A stretch of 64,000 nt of DNA from Purshia tridentata (taxonomy: Eukaryota; Streptophyta; Magnoliopsida; Rosales; Rosaceae). A program made the translations under genes and the position numbers. Below, piece after piece: positions 52,001-64,000 of this stretch (position 1 is its first letter; each line of letters starts with the position of its first letter). The notes beneath the pieces are model-generated. The model ran no database searches and had not been told where the DNA came from. It was given only the letters and a program-made list of their open reading frames with translations. The stretch covers positions 1 to 64,000 of the forward strand of contig QANT01005476.1 in the NCBI GenBank assembly GCA_003254885.1. Direction: 5' to 3'.

Positions 52001-53209
52001 CTTTTAACCTAAAAATAATCTCTCTATCTCTTTCTCCCTCTCTGCCTGTCTTTCTGTCTCTCTTCCTCTCTTTTCCTTTCTGGATCGCTCGGTCGCCGTG
52101 GAAATTCTTCTCTGACACCGCTTCTTTTACTTTATACCCATCTATTTGTTTCGCGGGAAAATTTGTGAGCTGCGAAATCTTCCTTTTCCTTCCCGCGATT
52201 CTGAACATCTGCCTCTGAGAACCGAATCTTCTCGCCGTCAGCTAACAGGTGTTCTTAATTTTAAGCCTTCTGTTTTCCTCTGTATAGTATATCTCTTAAT
52301 TGTCTTGTGCTCCGATTTGTGGTCTGTATGGAATATGATTTTGCAGAGGATCTAATTTGTTGATTGTAATACAAGAAAGAAACCCTAACATTTTTAATTG
52401 TAAATCATAGTAGCTTCAGGATTAGGTGATTGGGATATGGATCTCGGGTTTTGATTATGTGTACTTGTGCTTTCGAACTTGTACGGTAGCAACCTGTTGA
52501 CTATAATAGTTGGATCCAGTTAGCCTTGAATTCAGTCCACAAAAACTATGCTTTTGGATGAGTTATTCAGTTCATAAGTCAAGGCATCATCCGTACAATT
52601 CTTTAGCTTGTAGAGGTTACGTGAGCTTTTCAAAACTGTGTCTTTGAATCTTGGCTCATATCTAGGTTTAACTACTAGGTAAATCTTGTTTAACCTCAAT
52701 TATGTTGTTTGAATGCTTAAACGTGTTGCTTTCCTGATACTTTATAATTTCTTTGATACGTACCCAAACAGAAAATAACATCAAAAATAGAGATAATAAA
52801 GAAATGGATGTCTTTTCAAGAGGAATCACACCATATATTCAAGTTGTATTCTCAGATAGCTCATACACAGTGGAATTACAATTATTTATAGGGCCTGGAA
52901 ATTGGGAAAGAAGACCTATACGACTAACTGGAAATATGGTATTATCTAGATAGTATAATTTGGTCTGGGCCTATCATGTGTAGCAGATGGTTGTGTGGGC
53001 TGACAGAATGTATTGGCAATGGATTGATTATTGCAGGGTAGTTAGACACACGACTGGGATGTTATCATTCTGCACCTCTTTTGTTGATAAAAGTTGTATT
53101 CTCCCTTTCATTGGTGCATGCATGTTTTCATTTCTGCAAAAATGTTTGGAAAAGTATTGACTATCACTGAGTATTATTTTTTTGTTGGCCTAATATATAG
53201 GCGGTGAGG
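52001..53209 (+). other. UBC2 leader exon and leader intron
   Basis: A pyrimidine-rich stretch (52016-52085, many CTCTCT and TTTCT blocks) fits a transcription start/leader region. An apparent donor, CAG followed by GTGTTC at 52249, and an acceptor ATATAG ending at 53200 would define a leader intron of about 950 bases just before the start codon. Long 5' UTR introns are common in plant E2 and ubiquitin genes. The exact transcription start is unknown. Confidence 0.55.
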
Positions 53210-56200
53210 ATGTCGACTCCCGCAAGGAAGAGATTGATGAGGGATTTCAAGAGGTTGCAACAGGATCCTCCAGCTGGCATAAGTGGAGCTCCTCAAGACA
53301 ATAACATTATGCTTTGGAATGCTGTTATATTTGGGTACGTGGCAGAAGGAGATAATTTACCTAGTTCAGTTTTATATTCAGTTTCATGGTTTTGCTTGAA
53401 ATCCAGTACAGTTTTATTTATGTACTTCATTGTTTACATTGCAGGCCTGATGACACCCCATGGGATGGAGGTAAAACTGATTTCTTATTTCTGTTAGAAA
53501 CTGAAAAAGAAATTCATATCATGTTGCATTGGAATTTTCTTCTTTCATGTATAACGATTAAGATACACTTTTAAGATACTTTTGTCTTTCAGGTACGTTT
53601 AAATTGACACTTCAATTTACAGAGGATTATCCAAATAAGCCACCAACAGTGCGTTTTGTTTCTCGAATGTTTCATCCAAATAGTGAGTTCGAAACAGAAA
53701 CTTCACACATGCACACACTTTACGTTTTTACATATATGGAAAAATTAGGGTGTCATCGTTGGTCACCAGCATTATATATATTTAAAATATGGATCTTTGT
53801 GTTCCTAAAATGCACTTTCCTATTGAAACTGAAATTTAATTGTTTAGCTCCTAAAGTTACGGCAACTTATTATCATACCAGATTATCTCCTCAATTTGAA
53901 TTAATTAATCCCATGATGAAAACATTACATTTAAGGGAATAATGCACCCATTGTACCCATTGATATATTTATGCCAATTCAGCTAATATCTCATAAAATA
54001 TGTACCAATTGTACCAGCTTAACAATTAGTTCTCATCTGCCAAATGTACCCATTCGTACATTACCGTCTTATGTTTGGCACTTGAATTGTTAAGCCCTTT
54101 AAGCATTTTATCAAACACTTTGATTGCAAAAAACGTACGGTAAATTATATTTTACACATAAATGCTCCCTTTATTTGCTTTCTAAAACCTTATTGTTTGA
54201 TAAGTTGTACCCGCCAAACCAATTCCTGCATTTTATTAAATAATTGGAAGTCAAAAGTAGAAGGCTACATTCTGTCAGAATATTATCGTATATTAGCACG
54301 CAAACAAACACAACCACCCTTTGAATCTACATTTTCTGTACCAAAAATATGCCTAATCTAATTGGGTAGGTTGATGAAATTTCCATTTTTTGAAAACTTA
54401 CCTTCATGTTGCTTGGATTGTGTTGCAACCAGAACGACGGCCTCAAAATCATTGGACTTCAAATTGGTTGTGCAGATGCTGTAAGATAGTGGTTTAGTGT
54501 TTGTCAAATTAGGGTTTAATTTATACTCGACAATTCAGGATTAGGAATTCACATCTAAAAACTTTTCCATTTTTGAAGTGATCTGATTGCATGATTTGGG
54601 GGGGTGGAATAAATGCTTGCGTTATTGCTTGAGGGTAAACTTATGTTTGGTTTCAGTCAAATTGTTGGCAATTATCGTAATTAATAGTACATTTAATTTT
54701 AGTTTTAATAGCATGGCATACCATTTAAGATTGGCTTTCAATCAAAAAACTGAAATACATAAGGTTTTGTCCATAAGATAGACTAGTGAGATTTCTAAAT
54801 ATGCCTACATATATTGGTACATGTGTATGCAAATAGAAACAGTAACATATGCCACTCAATGGTTCTTAAATTAGGTAAGGAGTTTACTATGTCGGGAGGG
54901 TGTTCATATTCCTAGATTACCAGTAAACTTCGTGTAGTCGCACTTACCTATAAGGGATATGTGGGTTTTTGTTTACGTATTTCTGTTACAGTTTCTTCTC
55001 TTGTAGTGTTCTTATATCAGGACTTAATCTTCTTCAGTGTCATACCTCTAGCATTACTCTCTTTTTTTTGGAAGAAAAGTAGGCCTTTCATCATTTCTTT
55101 TTAGACATTATACATATATTTACTCAGCCAAATTAGCTTCAAATGGGTGAAAAGGAGCTGAGTGGAGGGAAACATTTGATATTTGTTTTGAAGCTCCCAA
55201 ATGTTTGTTAATTGAGTATTGAATCACTGATACTTCACCTTTACAGCTTGTTATTTGTTGGCTCTTACGTCTTTTAGTTTGTTGCCTTTTCTGTGCCATT
55301 TTAATGCTTGTATGTGTGAATATGTTTTAAGAAATGACCAACTTGGTAGTATCTCAGCTGTTTCAAATTTTAAGTTTTGCCCCTTTTCAGTTTATGCAGA
55401 TGGAAGCATTTGCTTGGACATCCTTCAGAATCAGTGGAGCCCTATCTATGATGTAGCAGCTATACTTACCTCCATCCAGGTATTTGGTTATGTTCTGTTC
55501 AATTCTTGCTGATTTCTAGCGATTTGATTTCTCTCATTTAAATGCATCATGGGCTATGATTGTAAGTGCTAGACACCATGTGAAATCATCGTTAACCATC
55601 TTCAAGTCACACAAATTATGGTTTTTGTAAATCTACCTGCCCCATCTTGTCCATTCCAACCTGTAAGCAGAAACCTTTTGTAGCATCTTTTGAGCTATAC
55701 AAGGAGCAAGGCAGCATTGGTTATACTGAATTCTTTCCCAAAGACAATATTCTTAGTTTTCTGTTTTCTTTCAACCAGCTTACCAGTGTTTCAACTTCAC
55801 CTTCAGACCTAAGTATGTCTAGTACTTTTCCAGCAAATTTCTTGTATGTCTCTTTCTGCTTCATCTCTCATTCCAAAGTACAAGGATGTAGATAATTGAG
55901 TGTTTTTAATTTCACCTCTTTTAACTCTTGGTTAGCACTTTCATGTCCCATAGAATTACTACTCCCTCTCTCTCTCTCTGACATACTAAAGCAATACAAA
56001 TAAATGACATATAAGATTTTGTATGGAGTTGACTTTTTCTTGAATGGCTTTTTTTGAGATGTCACGTGATGTTTCTAAGGCGTAATATTTTCTTTTTGCA
56101 GTCTTTGCTCTGTGATCCAAACCCAAACTCTCCAGCAAATTCAGAAGCTGCACGGATGTTCAGTGAGAACAAGCGTGAATACAATAGGAGAGTCCGTGAG

Positions 56201-56230
56201 ATTGTTGAGCAGAGTTGGACTGCGGATTAG
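53210..56230 (+). CDS. UBC2: Ubiquitin-conjugating enzyme E2, RAD6 type (UBC1/2/3)
   Basis: E2 enzyme that accepts ubiquitin from E1 and, in the RAD6 group, monoubiquitinates histone H2B with HUB1/2 and works in post-replication repair. Exons 53210-53334, 53445-53470, 53593-53682, 55391-55479 and 56102-56230 give 152 aa, the family's usual length. It starts [20 protein letters not shown]. The HPN motif is in RMFHPNIYADG, and the active-site Cys is in [20 protein letters not shown]. The C-terminus has no acidic tail (ends VEQSWTAD), as in plant RAD6 proteins. Intron 3 is unusually long (about 1.7 kb, 53683-55390), and I see nothing coding in it. Confidence 0.94.
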
Positions 56231-56837
56231 TCCCTCCTGATAGGGAGCTTTGAAAAATCGGTTGAACATCCTGTTTAAATAACTTGAAACTTGAAAACCA
56301 TTGTGTTGTGAACAACTCGACTTTTGATCTTGTGAAATGTTTGCTTGGGCTTTATTCAATGGCACTAGGCCTCGTATATCTATATTTTGGACCAACTGCC
56401 TTGGAAGTTTTCTTCCACCTTTTGCGTTTAATTTTGCTTTGAACTATTCTAGCCTGCTGTTGTAGAATTTCTTGTATACAACCTCTCTCTATCTTTCATA
56501 AAAACAAACTAATTACGTGACTAAAATATCTTTTCAAGGGGCTTATTATGCAAGTTATAAAGTTTGATCCATATGGCAAAGTATATGAAATTTCACTGTC
56601 TGCACATTTAAAGCACTCTACCTGATTACTAAGTGAATAGTTGGCGTTGATGACAAAGTAAAAAGTAAGAACTCATTCAACCCAAGGAAGGTTGGTATAA
56701 ACTTCTTACATATGCTGAAAGTTTTCAAAGGTGAAAACAGTAAACACGAGTTGTATTTTCATTTATTCATATAGACACCGTGCGCAACAAGTAAGAGACA
56801 TATAGTACATGCACTTATAATGGCAAGTTTAATCCAA
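56231..56837. other. Convergent 3' spacer of UBC2 and the LRR-RLK gene
   Basis: 3' flanks of two convergent genes. I see no gene or repeat in it. Confidence 0.5.
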
Positions 56838-59720
56838 CTACATCTGTGCACTGAGGTTGCCGCTGCTGGTCCATCCTTCTTGAACTTGAATCGAATACTG
56901 CAAGTTCCACAGAACATTATCTATTGAAGGGCGCTTGCTTGGATCTCTGCACAGACAATTGATGGTGATTTCGACTGCGGTCCTTAACGAGTGGTATGCA
57001 TATGTGCCCTGAATTGAGGGATCTATTGCACTTCGCAATCTTGGTGGTCCTTCTATTAAGCCTTTCTCTAGCTGTTAATCAAAAAACCGAAAAAATGCCA
57101 GTGAACTCCACGCTCCCGTTATATATAGGTGTTGCCAGGAAAAGAAGAAAAAAGAGGGTTTCACTTTTCTATATGATTTACCTGAAGCTTTAGCTCATCC
57201 AATTCACTTTTTGATTTGACCAATTTACCAGTAAGAACTTCAAGTAGAATAATGCCTAGTTGATAAATATCTTCCTTCTCTGCTTCAGCACTGCATTTAG
57301 GACTCAAATAAGATAATTTGATGCTATGCTGCAGTAGAAAGAAGATGAACATGAAGAAAAGTAATACCTGTTTAGATGAGGATGATTGGTTATACCTTGT
57401 CCATTAAGAGGCCTCCCTGAATCAATCTGGAAAATAGAAAATACTAATTGTGAAAGACAAGAAGAAAGTTCACTTTCTTTTGTAATAGTAAACTTTTATG
57501 CAGTTGGGTTATATTTAATATATTCCCACCTCAAATGGCAATAGGTTATAGTTACTGATTTTGGCAGAAACACTCTCATCCAACAATATGTTGTCTATCT
57601 TCAAATTATTTCCAAAGATGCCTGGTGCCACTCCTGTGTGCAAGAACTGGACTCCCCTTGCAATACCAATGGTAATAGCCATTCTCTGTGGCCATTTAAG
57701 CCAGTCCTTCTTTCTCCAATCTGCCAAACCAAAGTGCATCAGAAGTGTTTGGTTATTTAAACCTTTTCTTAATGATGTGCATGTGATCTTAAGCAAGCTG
57801 TACCAGTTAGATGGTCCCTCAAGGATCCATTTGAAATGCTTTCAAGAACAATAAATACAGTGCTAGCTGTATTGGGATGGTCCTGATATGTGACAGTGCA
57901 GTGTCCAAGAACGCTGACCAAATGCCGATGCCTTAGCTTTGACAAGGCTTCTATGCTCTGGATCAAGTTTTGGGGCAAATGCTTCTGCTTTAGTTTCACG
58001 CATTTCACTAAAACCACTGCACCATTTCTGAGCCAACCTCTGTAGAGCTGTAAATGTTGTGCATATAATACTATCAGTTTGAAAAAAATTAAAGTGCCTC
58101 ATCAAATAATACATCCAAAGCCAACAAACAGCTCAAATTGAATGTAATACCTGTCCCTGAGATCCTTCCCCCATCAAGTTTTCAGCATCGAAATTGTTTG
58201 TTGCATCATCAATTTCTTCCAATGTGAAAACACGATACGGTGGAAGCCCGAGTGTTGGCAGCCTCATCATCTGGGGAACGTGCCCTGAAAACTCCAAATC
58301 AGACAATTTGATTAACTAAAAAATGTAAAGCACATCTTCATTTAGTTTCTTGTTTTTCAGTCAATACATTCAAGGAAGAACTAACAGTTCAAGGGACAAT
58401 AACACAAGAACTAGTACTCTGCATCATATTGAGCAGGGACAAAGGAATAAAGAAAACAAAGAGAAAGAGGGCCTTACTTGCATCGGTGTTTGGCCTTGGG
58501 GAGCTTCGAACAGACATTTTCTCAGCCATTGATCTGTCGAATTTATCTTCCATGTTCCTATATCCTGACCTTCTGATAATGACCAAAATCAGCAGCCCAA
58601 TGACCCCAGCAGTACCCACAACACCACCAATGATAGCAAATAAAAGGCCTAGCTTTATTTTTGACTCCTGCTCTTCTGTTTTAGCAGGAGGCTTAACAGC
58701 GAGTGCTTCCTTGTGGCAAAATGAATATTGGTGTTGATACTTTGAGTTCCCACTAGACAAACAGTTCCAGGAATCAAGAACCGTCCGGTTTGAAGCCTTT
58801 GATCCAATGCAAGATGGTAGTTTTCCTATCAAAAGGTTGTGTGAGATATCTACAACTTGGAGCTTTCCGTTGCAAGTTGCATTCATTGGTAGAGCCCCAC
58901 TTAGTTGGTTTTGAGCCAGATTGAGATACTGAATTGAAGGCAGAGAGAACAGGAAAGGAGGGATTGGCCCAACAAATTTATTGGCAGTGAGGTCCAATTT
59001 CTGAAGCTGATCAAAGTTCATGAGAGTTGTGGGAATCTCAGATCTCAAAGAATTGTTTCTCAGTATTATACTTGCAAGACTATTTCCCAATGAGGGAAAT
59101 CCAGGTCCAATGTGGTTGTTACCCAAATTGAGTTCTTCAAGAAGTGCTAAGCCTTTAAGATCTGGAACACTCCCATTGAACAAATTGTCAGCCAAAACAA
59201 TCCTCCTGAGATTCTTCATTGAAGTGAGAGAAGGAGGAATCTGCCCATAAACGAAATTTGAGCTGATGTTGAGCTCCTCAAGGGACCAGAACCTGTTGAT
59301 TTTGGCTGGTAAAGGACCCCACAAGCCCAAGGACACCAGTGACAACACTTTCAAGTTGGAAAGCTTTGTTAGAATTGTGAAGAAAGAATCAATGGAGAAG
59401 CTTTTGGACAGAGTCTGCTGAGAAATCACAAAATTCCCTGAAGCTGGTTTTGGGGAGTGAGAAGGGGAGCTTTTGTTTCCAATGACAGTTAATTCTGTTA
59501 AGCGATTATTTGTACAGACAATCTTGAGAGAAGGTGAAGGAGTGAGGTAACAGAAGTTGGTCCAATTTGACCATCCTTGAAGAGCTGCAGGATATTCAAG
59601 AAGCTTCTGAACTTGGAACAGAATACGGGTCTCACTTGGAGTTAACTGACCAAACGAAATTGGAGTGAAAATAGCTAAAACCAGAAACAACAAACAGAAA
59701 GAAACCCAGAAATTCTTCAT
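56838..59720 (-). CDS. LRR receptor-like protein with degenerate kinase domain (At2g02780/At1g14390-like)
   Basis: Plasma-membrane receptor-like protein of unknown ligand. Minus-strand exons, 5' to 3': 59720-58478, 58284-58151, 58047-57804, 57720-57530, 57426-57368, 57323-57182, 57071-56838; 748 aa. A signal peptide ends near FGQ (about residue 25). An LRRNT-like region and about 8-9 leucine-rich repeats follow (LSNLKVLSLVSLGLWGPLPA, LEELNISSNFVYGQIP and so on), then a transmembrane helix (LLFAIIGGVVGTAGVIGLLI) near residues 358-377. The cytoplasmic kinase fold keeps MGEGSQGQLYRG and a Lys in VLVKCVKLK. The catalytic HRD site reads GIFGNNLKIDNILLD and DFG reads ISNYNL, so catalytic and Mg-binding Asp are lost: a pseudokinase, as reported for this subfamily. 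The exon 5/6 boundary was chosen because it alone keeps the frame. Confidence 0.87.
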
Positions 59721-62700
59721 TTTTAGGAAGATATAACTCAGACAAATAAGTCCAAATTCATCTCATTTAGTGAAATATGAGAGAAGGTTGAGATTGAGCT
59801 AATTATATAACTCAAAATACTGAGTATGAAGTCATACAAATGAATTTAAGAACTTCAAAAACAAAGAGCCAGAACTGCAATCACAACCGTATATATATGA
59901 TCTTAAAAAAATAAAGGATGAGTGTTCCACCAAAATTTTTCAGAGAAAAGCAGAATATAAGTTCTGGGTATTACTTGGAACAGCAAATTCTTTAAGAAAT
60001 TATTAGAATAAGTAGATAGTACTGTTGTTAAGCATAAGATCTTGGTTGGGGTACAAAGATGACAAGAAAAGATTTTACTGAGAAAGTAAGAGAGAAAATT
60101 TTTGAGTGTAATGAAAGTAGTACTAGCTACTATTCAGCTTAAAGAAATGGAACCCATTTTTGTGGAGAGAATGAAAGATCTGAAAGACTGAAATCTCAGA
60201 GTGAGTAAGTGAAGCAAAACCATGAGACCGAGAGTACAAGCTAACTGGCTAGTAAGTGGAGTCAGTCAAGTACAAACTACAAAGCGACAGTGCAAGCCAA
60301 CCAAGCCCAGCCTGATCCTACGCTACGCAAACTATTATATTAAATTGCAACTGGTTTTCTTTCTAACTTTCCACCACTGCGTAGTCCAAGTCAACTGGGT
60401 TGGCTCTGATTCAAACACTGCAATTTTCGAGAACTTCGATGATGACCGCGTTTATTATGGTAAACCCGCGAGATCCTCAAACTCACGCGCCATAGGCATG
60501 TGAGGTTCGTGATGGCAAGCCCTTTTTCTCCCAAGCTCATGAAATCACGTGAGGTCCTCGTTCACGTAGTTGTACAATATGATAAAAGTTAACGAGCAAT
60601 AATAGAAATGAGTGATCAAAAAAATATAAAATAGAAAGTGGGAGTGACTAAAATAGTCAAACGTTACACTATACTTCTAAAGAGATTAATATCCACACTT
60701 TCACCTTTTGTTTTTTAATTATTGAATCCAAGAATATCACAAAATTCACACTAATTTTGAAATGGGACCGACATGTTTTATAATACATCATGTAACAGTG
60801 ACTTTAGAGAGGATGGCCATGAATCAGAAATCAAATTTTAATGAAGTGATTGAGAAAGTTGGAAATAATTGCTCAAAAAGTTAGCATGTATGATTTATAG
60901 TTTAAATGACCAGAATGCCCCTACGTCGATGTCAGTCGAATATAACGGTCATCCAGTTCATAAAATGATGCAAATATCTGATTATTGATAAAGGGTTGTG
61001 TCGGTGTGTGAATAAGAGAGAGGGAGAGATTAATATAGGTGTTGCTCGATCGGCCACCTAATCCTTTATTATTTTATTAAATCCAGTGGGATGCTCATTC
61101 CAGCCTAACATTTGTTTTTATATATGTATCTATCTGTAATTGCGTGGTTTTTTGTTCTTTCTGGTGTAAACAAGCTTTGTCTGCAATTTGCAAAACGACA
61201 ACTAATTATTGTCACTTGTTATGGTATTCATTAATATATAGAAGAAAAAAGGCCTTTAATTAATTCAACGAACATAATAATGAATTTTGAGTTAAAGAGA
61301 TCGATTCTGCATTTAACTAATGGGATATTGGAGATTCAATATCTGCTGCCAATTTGCCAAACGAAGAAATTAAGTCGCATGAGGAATTAATTAATGAAAG
61401 TTATCCTTTATTTTAATCCAAGTGTTGCCATTATTGGATTTGGCTGAGTTTAACTTTCTAACTTATTGTCAATTTAAAATTCAAATGCTACAACTATTCC
61501 TTCACTCAATATTAAAATATTTGTTATTTACCAACAAAATTATAAAATATTTTGAGAAACTCATGGACTTAAAATCTTTTATTTGAAAGATAGATGTGAC
61601 TAGTACTACCAAACAATACAATTTTTTTTTTTTTGGGAAGATAGTGTGTTCCTAACTTCCTAAGGAGGTTGGAAGTTTACAACTATTTTTATTTGTTTAA
61701 TATTTTGCTTTTTAGATTATCAAAGATGGGGTTTTCCCTTTTGTTTTTTAATAGATTATTATCAGTCAACTTTCCATAAGATAAAATGCCATTAAAACCA
61801 ATCAACTGAAATAAGGGTGTTGTTCAGATCAAATTGTAGGGTGCATATAGAATTCTCAAGCCCATTTCCTTTTTGGGTCAACTCAAATCTGGACGAGGCC
61901 CACATTCACAAATCGGAAATTCACAGTAGATAAAAGTGAAACCCTCTTTAAACGGCGTCGTCACATTCCCTTTTTGATTCGTAGATATCTTTCGCGTTCG
62001 CTTTTATTACATTTACAAACTTTCTAATCCAGCAAATTTTCAGGTGTTTTCCAACAGTGGAAGCAGAGCTCGCAGAAGCAGAATCAAGTGGCTTTTTCAC
62101 TGAAACACAGTACTCACTAACTCTCTCCTTCTTCATTTTGTGCTACTTCTTATTTTGGCTTCTCATTTCTCTCTGTTCGGTAATGGAGGGAGGCTTAGGG
62201 CTTCAAAGCACTTCGTTTTGACGGAATGCTTAGATCGAATGGACTTCGCCTTTAAATACTTTCAGCTTTCCTTTTTTGCCTCAATATTCATATTAGCTCT
62301 TCAAAACCAAGCGTCATTTATATTAATTGCATTTCTTTGTTCTATTATTTTCTTAATATTAGTAATTCTATTTCAGTAATTTTGTGTTACATTTTTTTCT
62401 TAACGTCTCATTTCAAGTTTAGGGTTTATCGTTTTCTTTTACTTGTTTATTTTAAATTTTGGAATAACCTTTTTATTTCCTAGGAAGATAAATGAACTTA
62501 ACTCAATTACGCCCTTGTTGTATATTCTGATTGTAATATTTCAGTTAGCTTAACTAGTTCACTACACTCCAACTGGCCAAAAGAACAAAAAAAAAAAAAA
62601 CTAGTTCAATACACCATGTTGTTTAGAACCCAGTTTTGTCCATAAATGGATTTTTGGCATTGGTTTTTTATTTACGTTAATTCAGCTGGTAATTAGTTAC

Positions 62701-62775
62701 TATAATTGCTCAACTGTGTGTACTCATGCAGGTTTCTGTGAATTAAGTTTTGGGGGCTGTCTTTGAATTTTTTCA
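59721..62775. other. LRR-RLK promoter, spacer and IQD promoter with leader
   Basis: No gene was recognised. The left 500 bases are the likely promoter and leader of the receptor gene. Around 61858-61905, AAGCCCA and AGGCCCA (site II-like) mark the IQD promoter. An acceptor (CATGCAG ending at 62731) just upstream of the IQD start suggests a leader intron. The small frame at 62140-62379 lies in that leader or intron region and shows no domain. Confidence 0.5.
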
Positions 62776-64000
62776 ATGGGAAAAACCCCTGGAAAATGGA
62801 TCAAGAATTTGCTTCTTGGGAAGAAATCATCCAAGTCTACTCTGTCCAAAGGAAAAGAGGTACTTCTAAGATACACATTGGTTTTCAAATAAACTGGTTT
62901 TTGATTAGATAGCATGGGGTTGAAAAAAATACAAAAATATAAATTCTTGTCAAGTTAACCAAGAAAAAAGAGCCTGTAAATTTCAACTGGTCCATATGAG
63001 CCTGATGAAAGCAGACCCAAATTTTTTGTCTTGGCGACCTATACCATGGTTGGGTTTGTAGACTTGTAGGAGAAACGTTGCTTTTGGTGTCTGTAGGCTT
63101 GCATCTTTTCTTCACTTGCTTCATAATTGATAGAAGTATTCGAAATTACTAATTTATTAATGATAGTTTGGTCTGAGTCATTTGGTGAATGGATCACAAA
63201 CTCTGGAGAGTGACCATTTGAATAATTATATAACTCTAAATTTTAGGTAAAAACATAAAGTATGGGATGAGATGTTGACACTGGAAGTCCAACAGAATTA
63301 TTACTTATATGGGATCAATCTGTTAATTTTCTTTTGCCTTATTTTCATTGATGTTATTCTGGTTATTATGCACAGAAATCTACAAACAAAGGGGAAGCAG
63401 TGATCTCTTCAAAGGTATCCATGTCTGAGTTAACAGTGGATCCTCCATTGATATCTCCACCATTGGTTGGGAGTGGTGCTAGTAATGAAGTGGACTCAGA
63501 AATCAGAGTAGCTCCCAAATTGCCAAATGATGTAGTTGTTTCATCTGCAAAGGAAGATAAAACAGAAGCTATCTTTAGTTCTTCTCAGGAAGATCCTGAG
63601 AGAATCAAGCAAGAGAAAGCTGCCACAAAGGCACAATGTGCTTACAGAGGCTATGTGGTATTTTCCTCTTATACATGCTCTGTTTTTGCCTGACAATTAT
63701 GCTTAGTAAAATTTGTAGACATTTTCTGTTGTATTTCTGTGAGATAATTATAGTTACTGATGAATATTTGGTAGTGTTTTTGGTAAACCTTATAAGCTAA
63801 TAATGCCAGCAAATTGTCTTTGAAGGCTCGCCGTGCATTTCGAACCCTCAAGGGCATCATAAGGCTGCAAGCACTTATTCGTGGTCACTTGGTTAGAAGA
63901 CAAGCCGTGTCCACATTATTATGTGTCCAAGGGATTGTTAAGTTTCAGGCACTGGTTCGTGGTCAACGTGTTAGGCATTCTGATATTGGCATTGAAGTGC
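62776..64000 (+). CDS. IQ67-domain (IQD) calmodulin-binding protein, IQD29/30/31-like, 5' part
   Basis: Plant IQD proteins bind calmodulin and link it to microtubules or the plasma membrane. The visible exons are 62776-62859, 63376-63657 and 63826 to the window edge, so the protein is cut off after about 180 residues. The N-terminus is the typical basic [20 protein letters not shown]. The IQ67 region starts at [20 protein letters not shown] and continues with [20 protein letters not shown] and [12 protein letters not shown], giving three IQ-type repeats with 1-5-10 hydrophobic spacing. The phase-0 intron between RGYV and ARRA sits at the position conserved in the IQD family. Position beside the LRR pseudokinase and UBC2 supports the IQD28/IQD29 group. 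Confidence 0.9.

Noticed and set aside
53683-55390. Possible transposon in the 1.7-kb intron of UBC2
   Set aside because: Some repeated ATTGTACC/TGTACC wording is present, but I found no terminal inverted repeats, target-site duplications or coding remains.
60222-60503. Open frame upstream of the LRR-RLK gene
   Set aside because: No known domain, odd composition, and it lies in the promoter region of a divergent gene.

Overview
This is nuclear DNA of a flowering plant, a core eudicot. The genes have many exons and GT-AG introns, sit in AT-rich spacers with (CT)n and (AT)n microsatellites, and belong to plant-specific families. A rosid, perhaps Rosaceae, fits the protein similarities, but the species cannot be fixed from sequence alone. 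I see no tRNA, rRNA, CRISPR array or intact transposon.

Layout from left to right: a plastid alpha-amylase of the AMY3 type (1250-8524, +); an intact pectate lyase of the LAT59/AT59 type (9665-11361, +); a WRINKLED1-like double-AP2 factor with a 9-nt microexon (13174-15136, +); a second, damaged pectate lyase copy (16759-18340, +); a DUF1664 protein (19545-23355, -); a DnaJ-type zinc finger/NUMOD3/CCHC protein (24785-28183, -) that is head-to-head with a WHIRLY1-type protein (28458-30778, +); about 5.8 kb of gene-poor DNA; a WRKY72-type factor (36603-40002, +); two tandem SnRK1 gamma (KIN-gamma, CBS-domain) genes (40966-43153 and 44408-46320, +); a single-exon PPR gene (46430-48295, -); a repeat-bearing spacer; a RAD6-type E2 enzyme, UBC2 (53210-56230, +); an LRR receptor-like pseudokinase (56838-59720, -); and the 5' part of an IQD calmodulin-binding gene that runs off the right edge (62776 onward, +).

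The series pectate lyase, DUF1664, WHIRLY, PPR, UBC2, LRR-RLK, IQD matches the order I recall for Arabidopsis At2g02720-At2g02790, with a partial second copy near At1g14380-At1g14420. The window therefore looks like a conserved ancestral block into which AMY3, the AP2 gene, the DnaJ/CCHC gene, WRKY72 and the KIN-gamma pair are interleaved.

The most informative local events are these. A tandem duplication of about 3.2 kb made the KIN-gamma pair and left a broken 3' piece of the PPR gene between the copies. One KIN-gamma copy has an intron that the other lacks. Pectate lyase copy 2 has both a lost splice donor and a frameshift. The plastid-type zinc-finger gene and WHIRLY1 share a compact bidirectional promoter rich in TGGGCC/T (site II) motifs. 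Two unrelated local repeat arrays lie upstream of UBC2. Exon boundaries come from reading frames, splice consensus and family knowledge; no transcript data were available.
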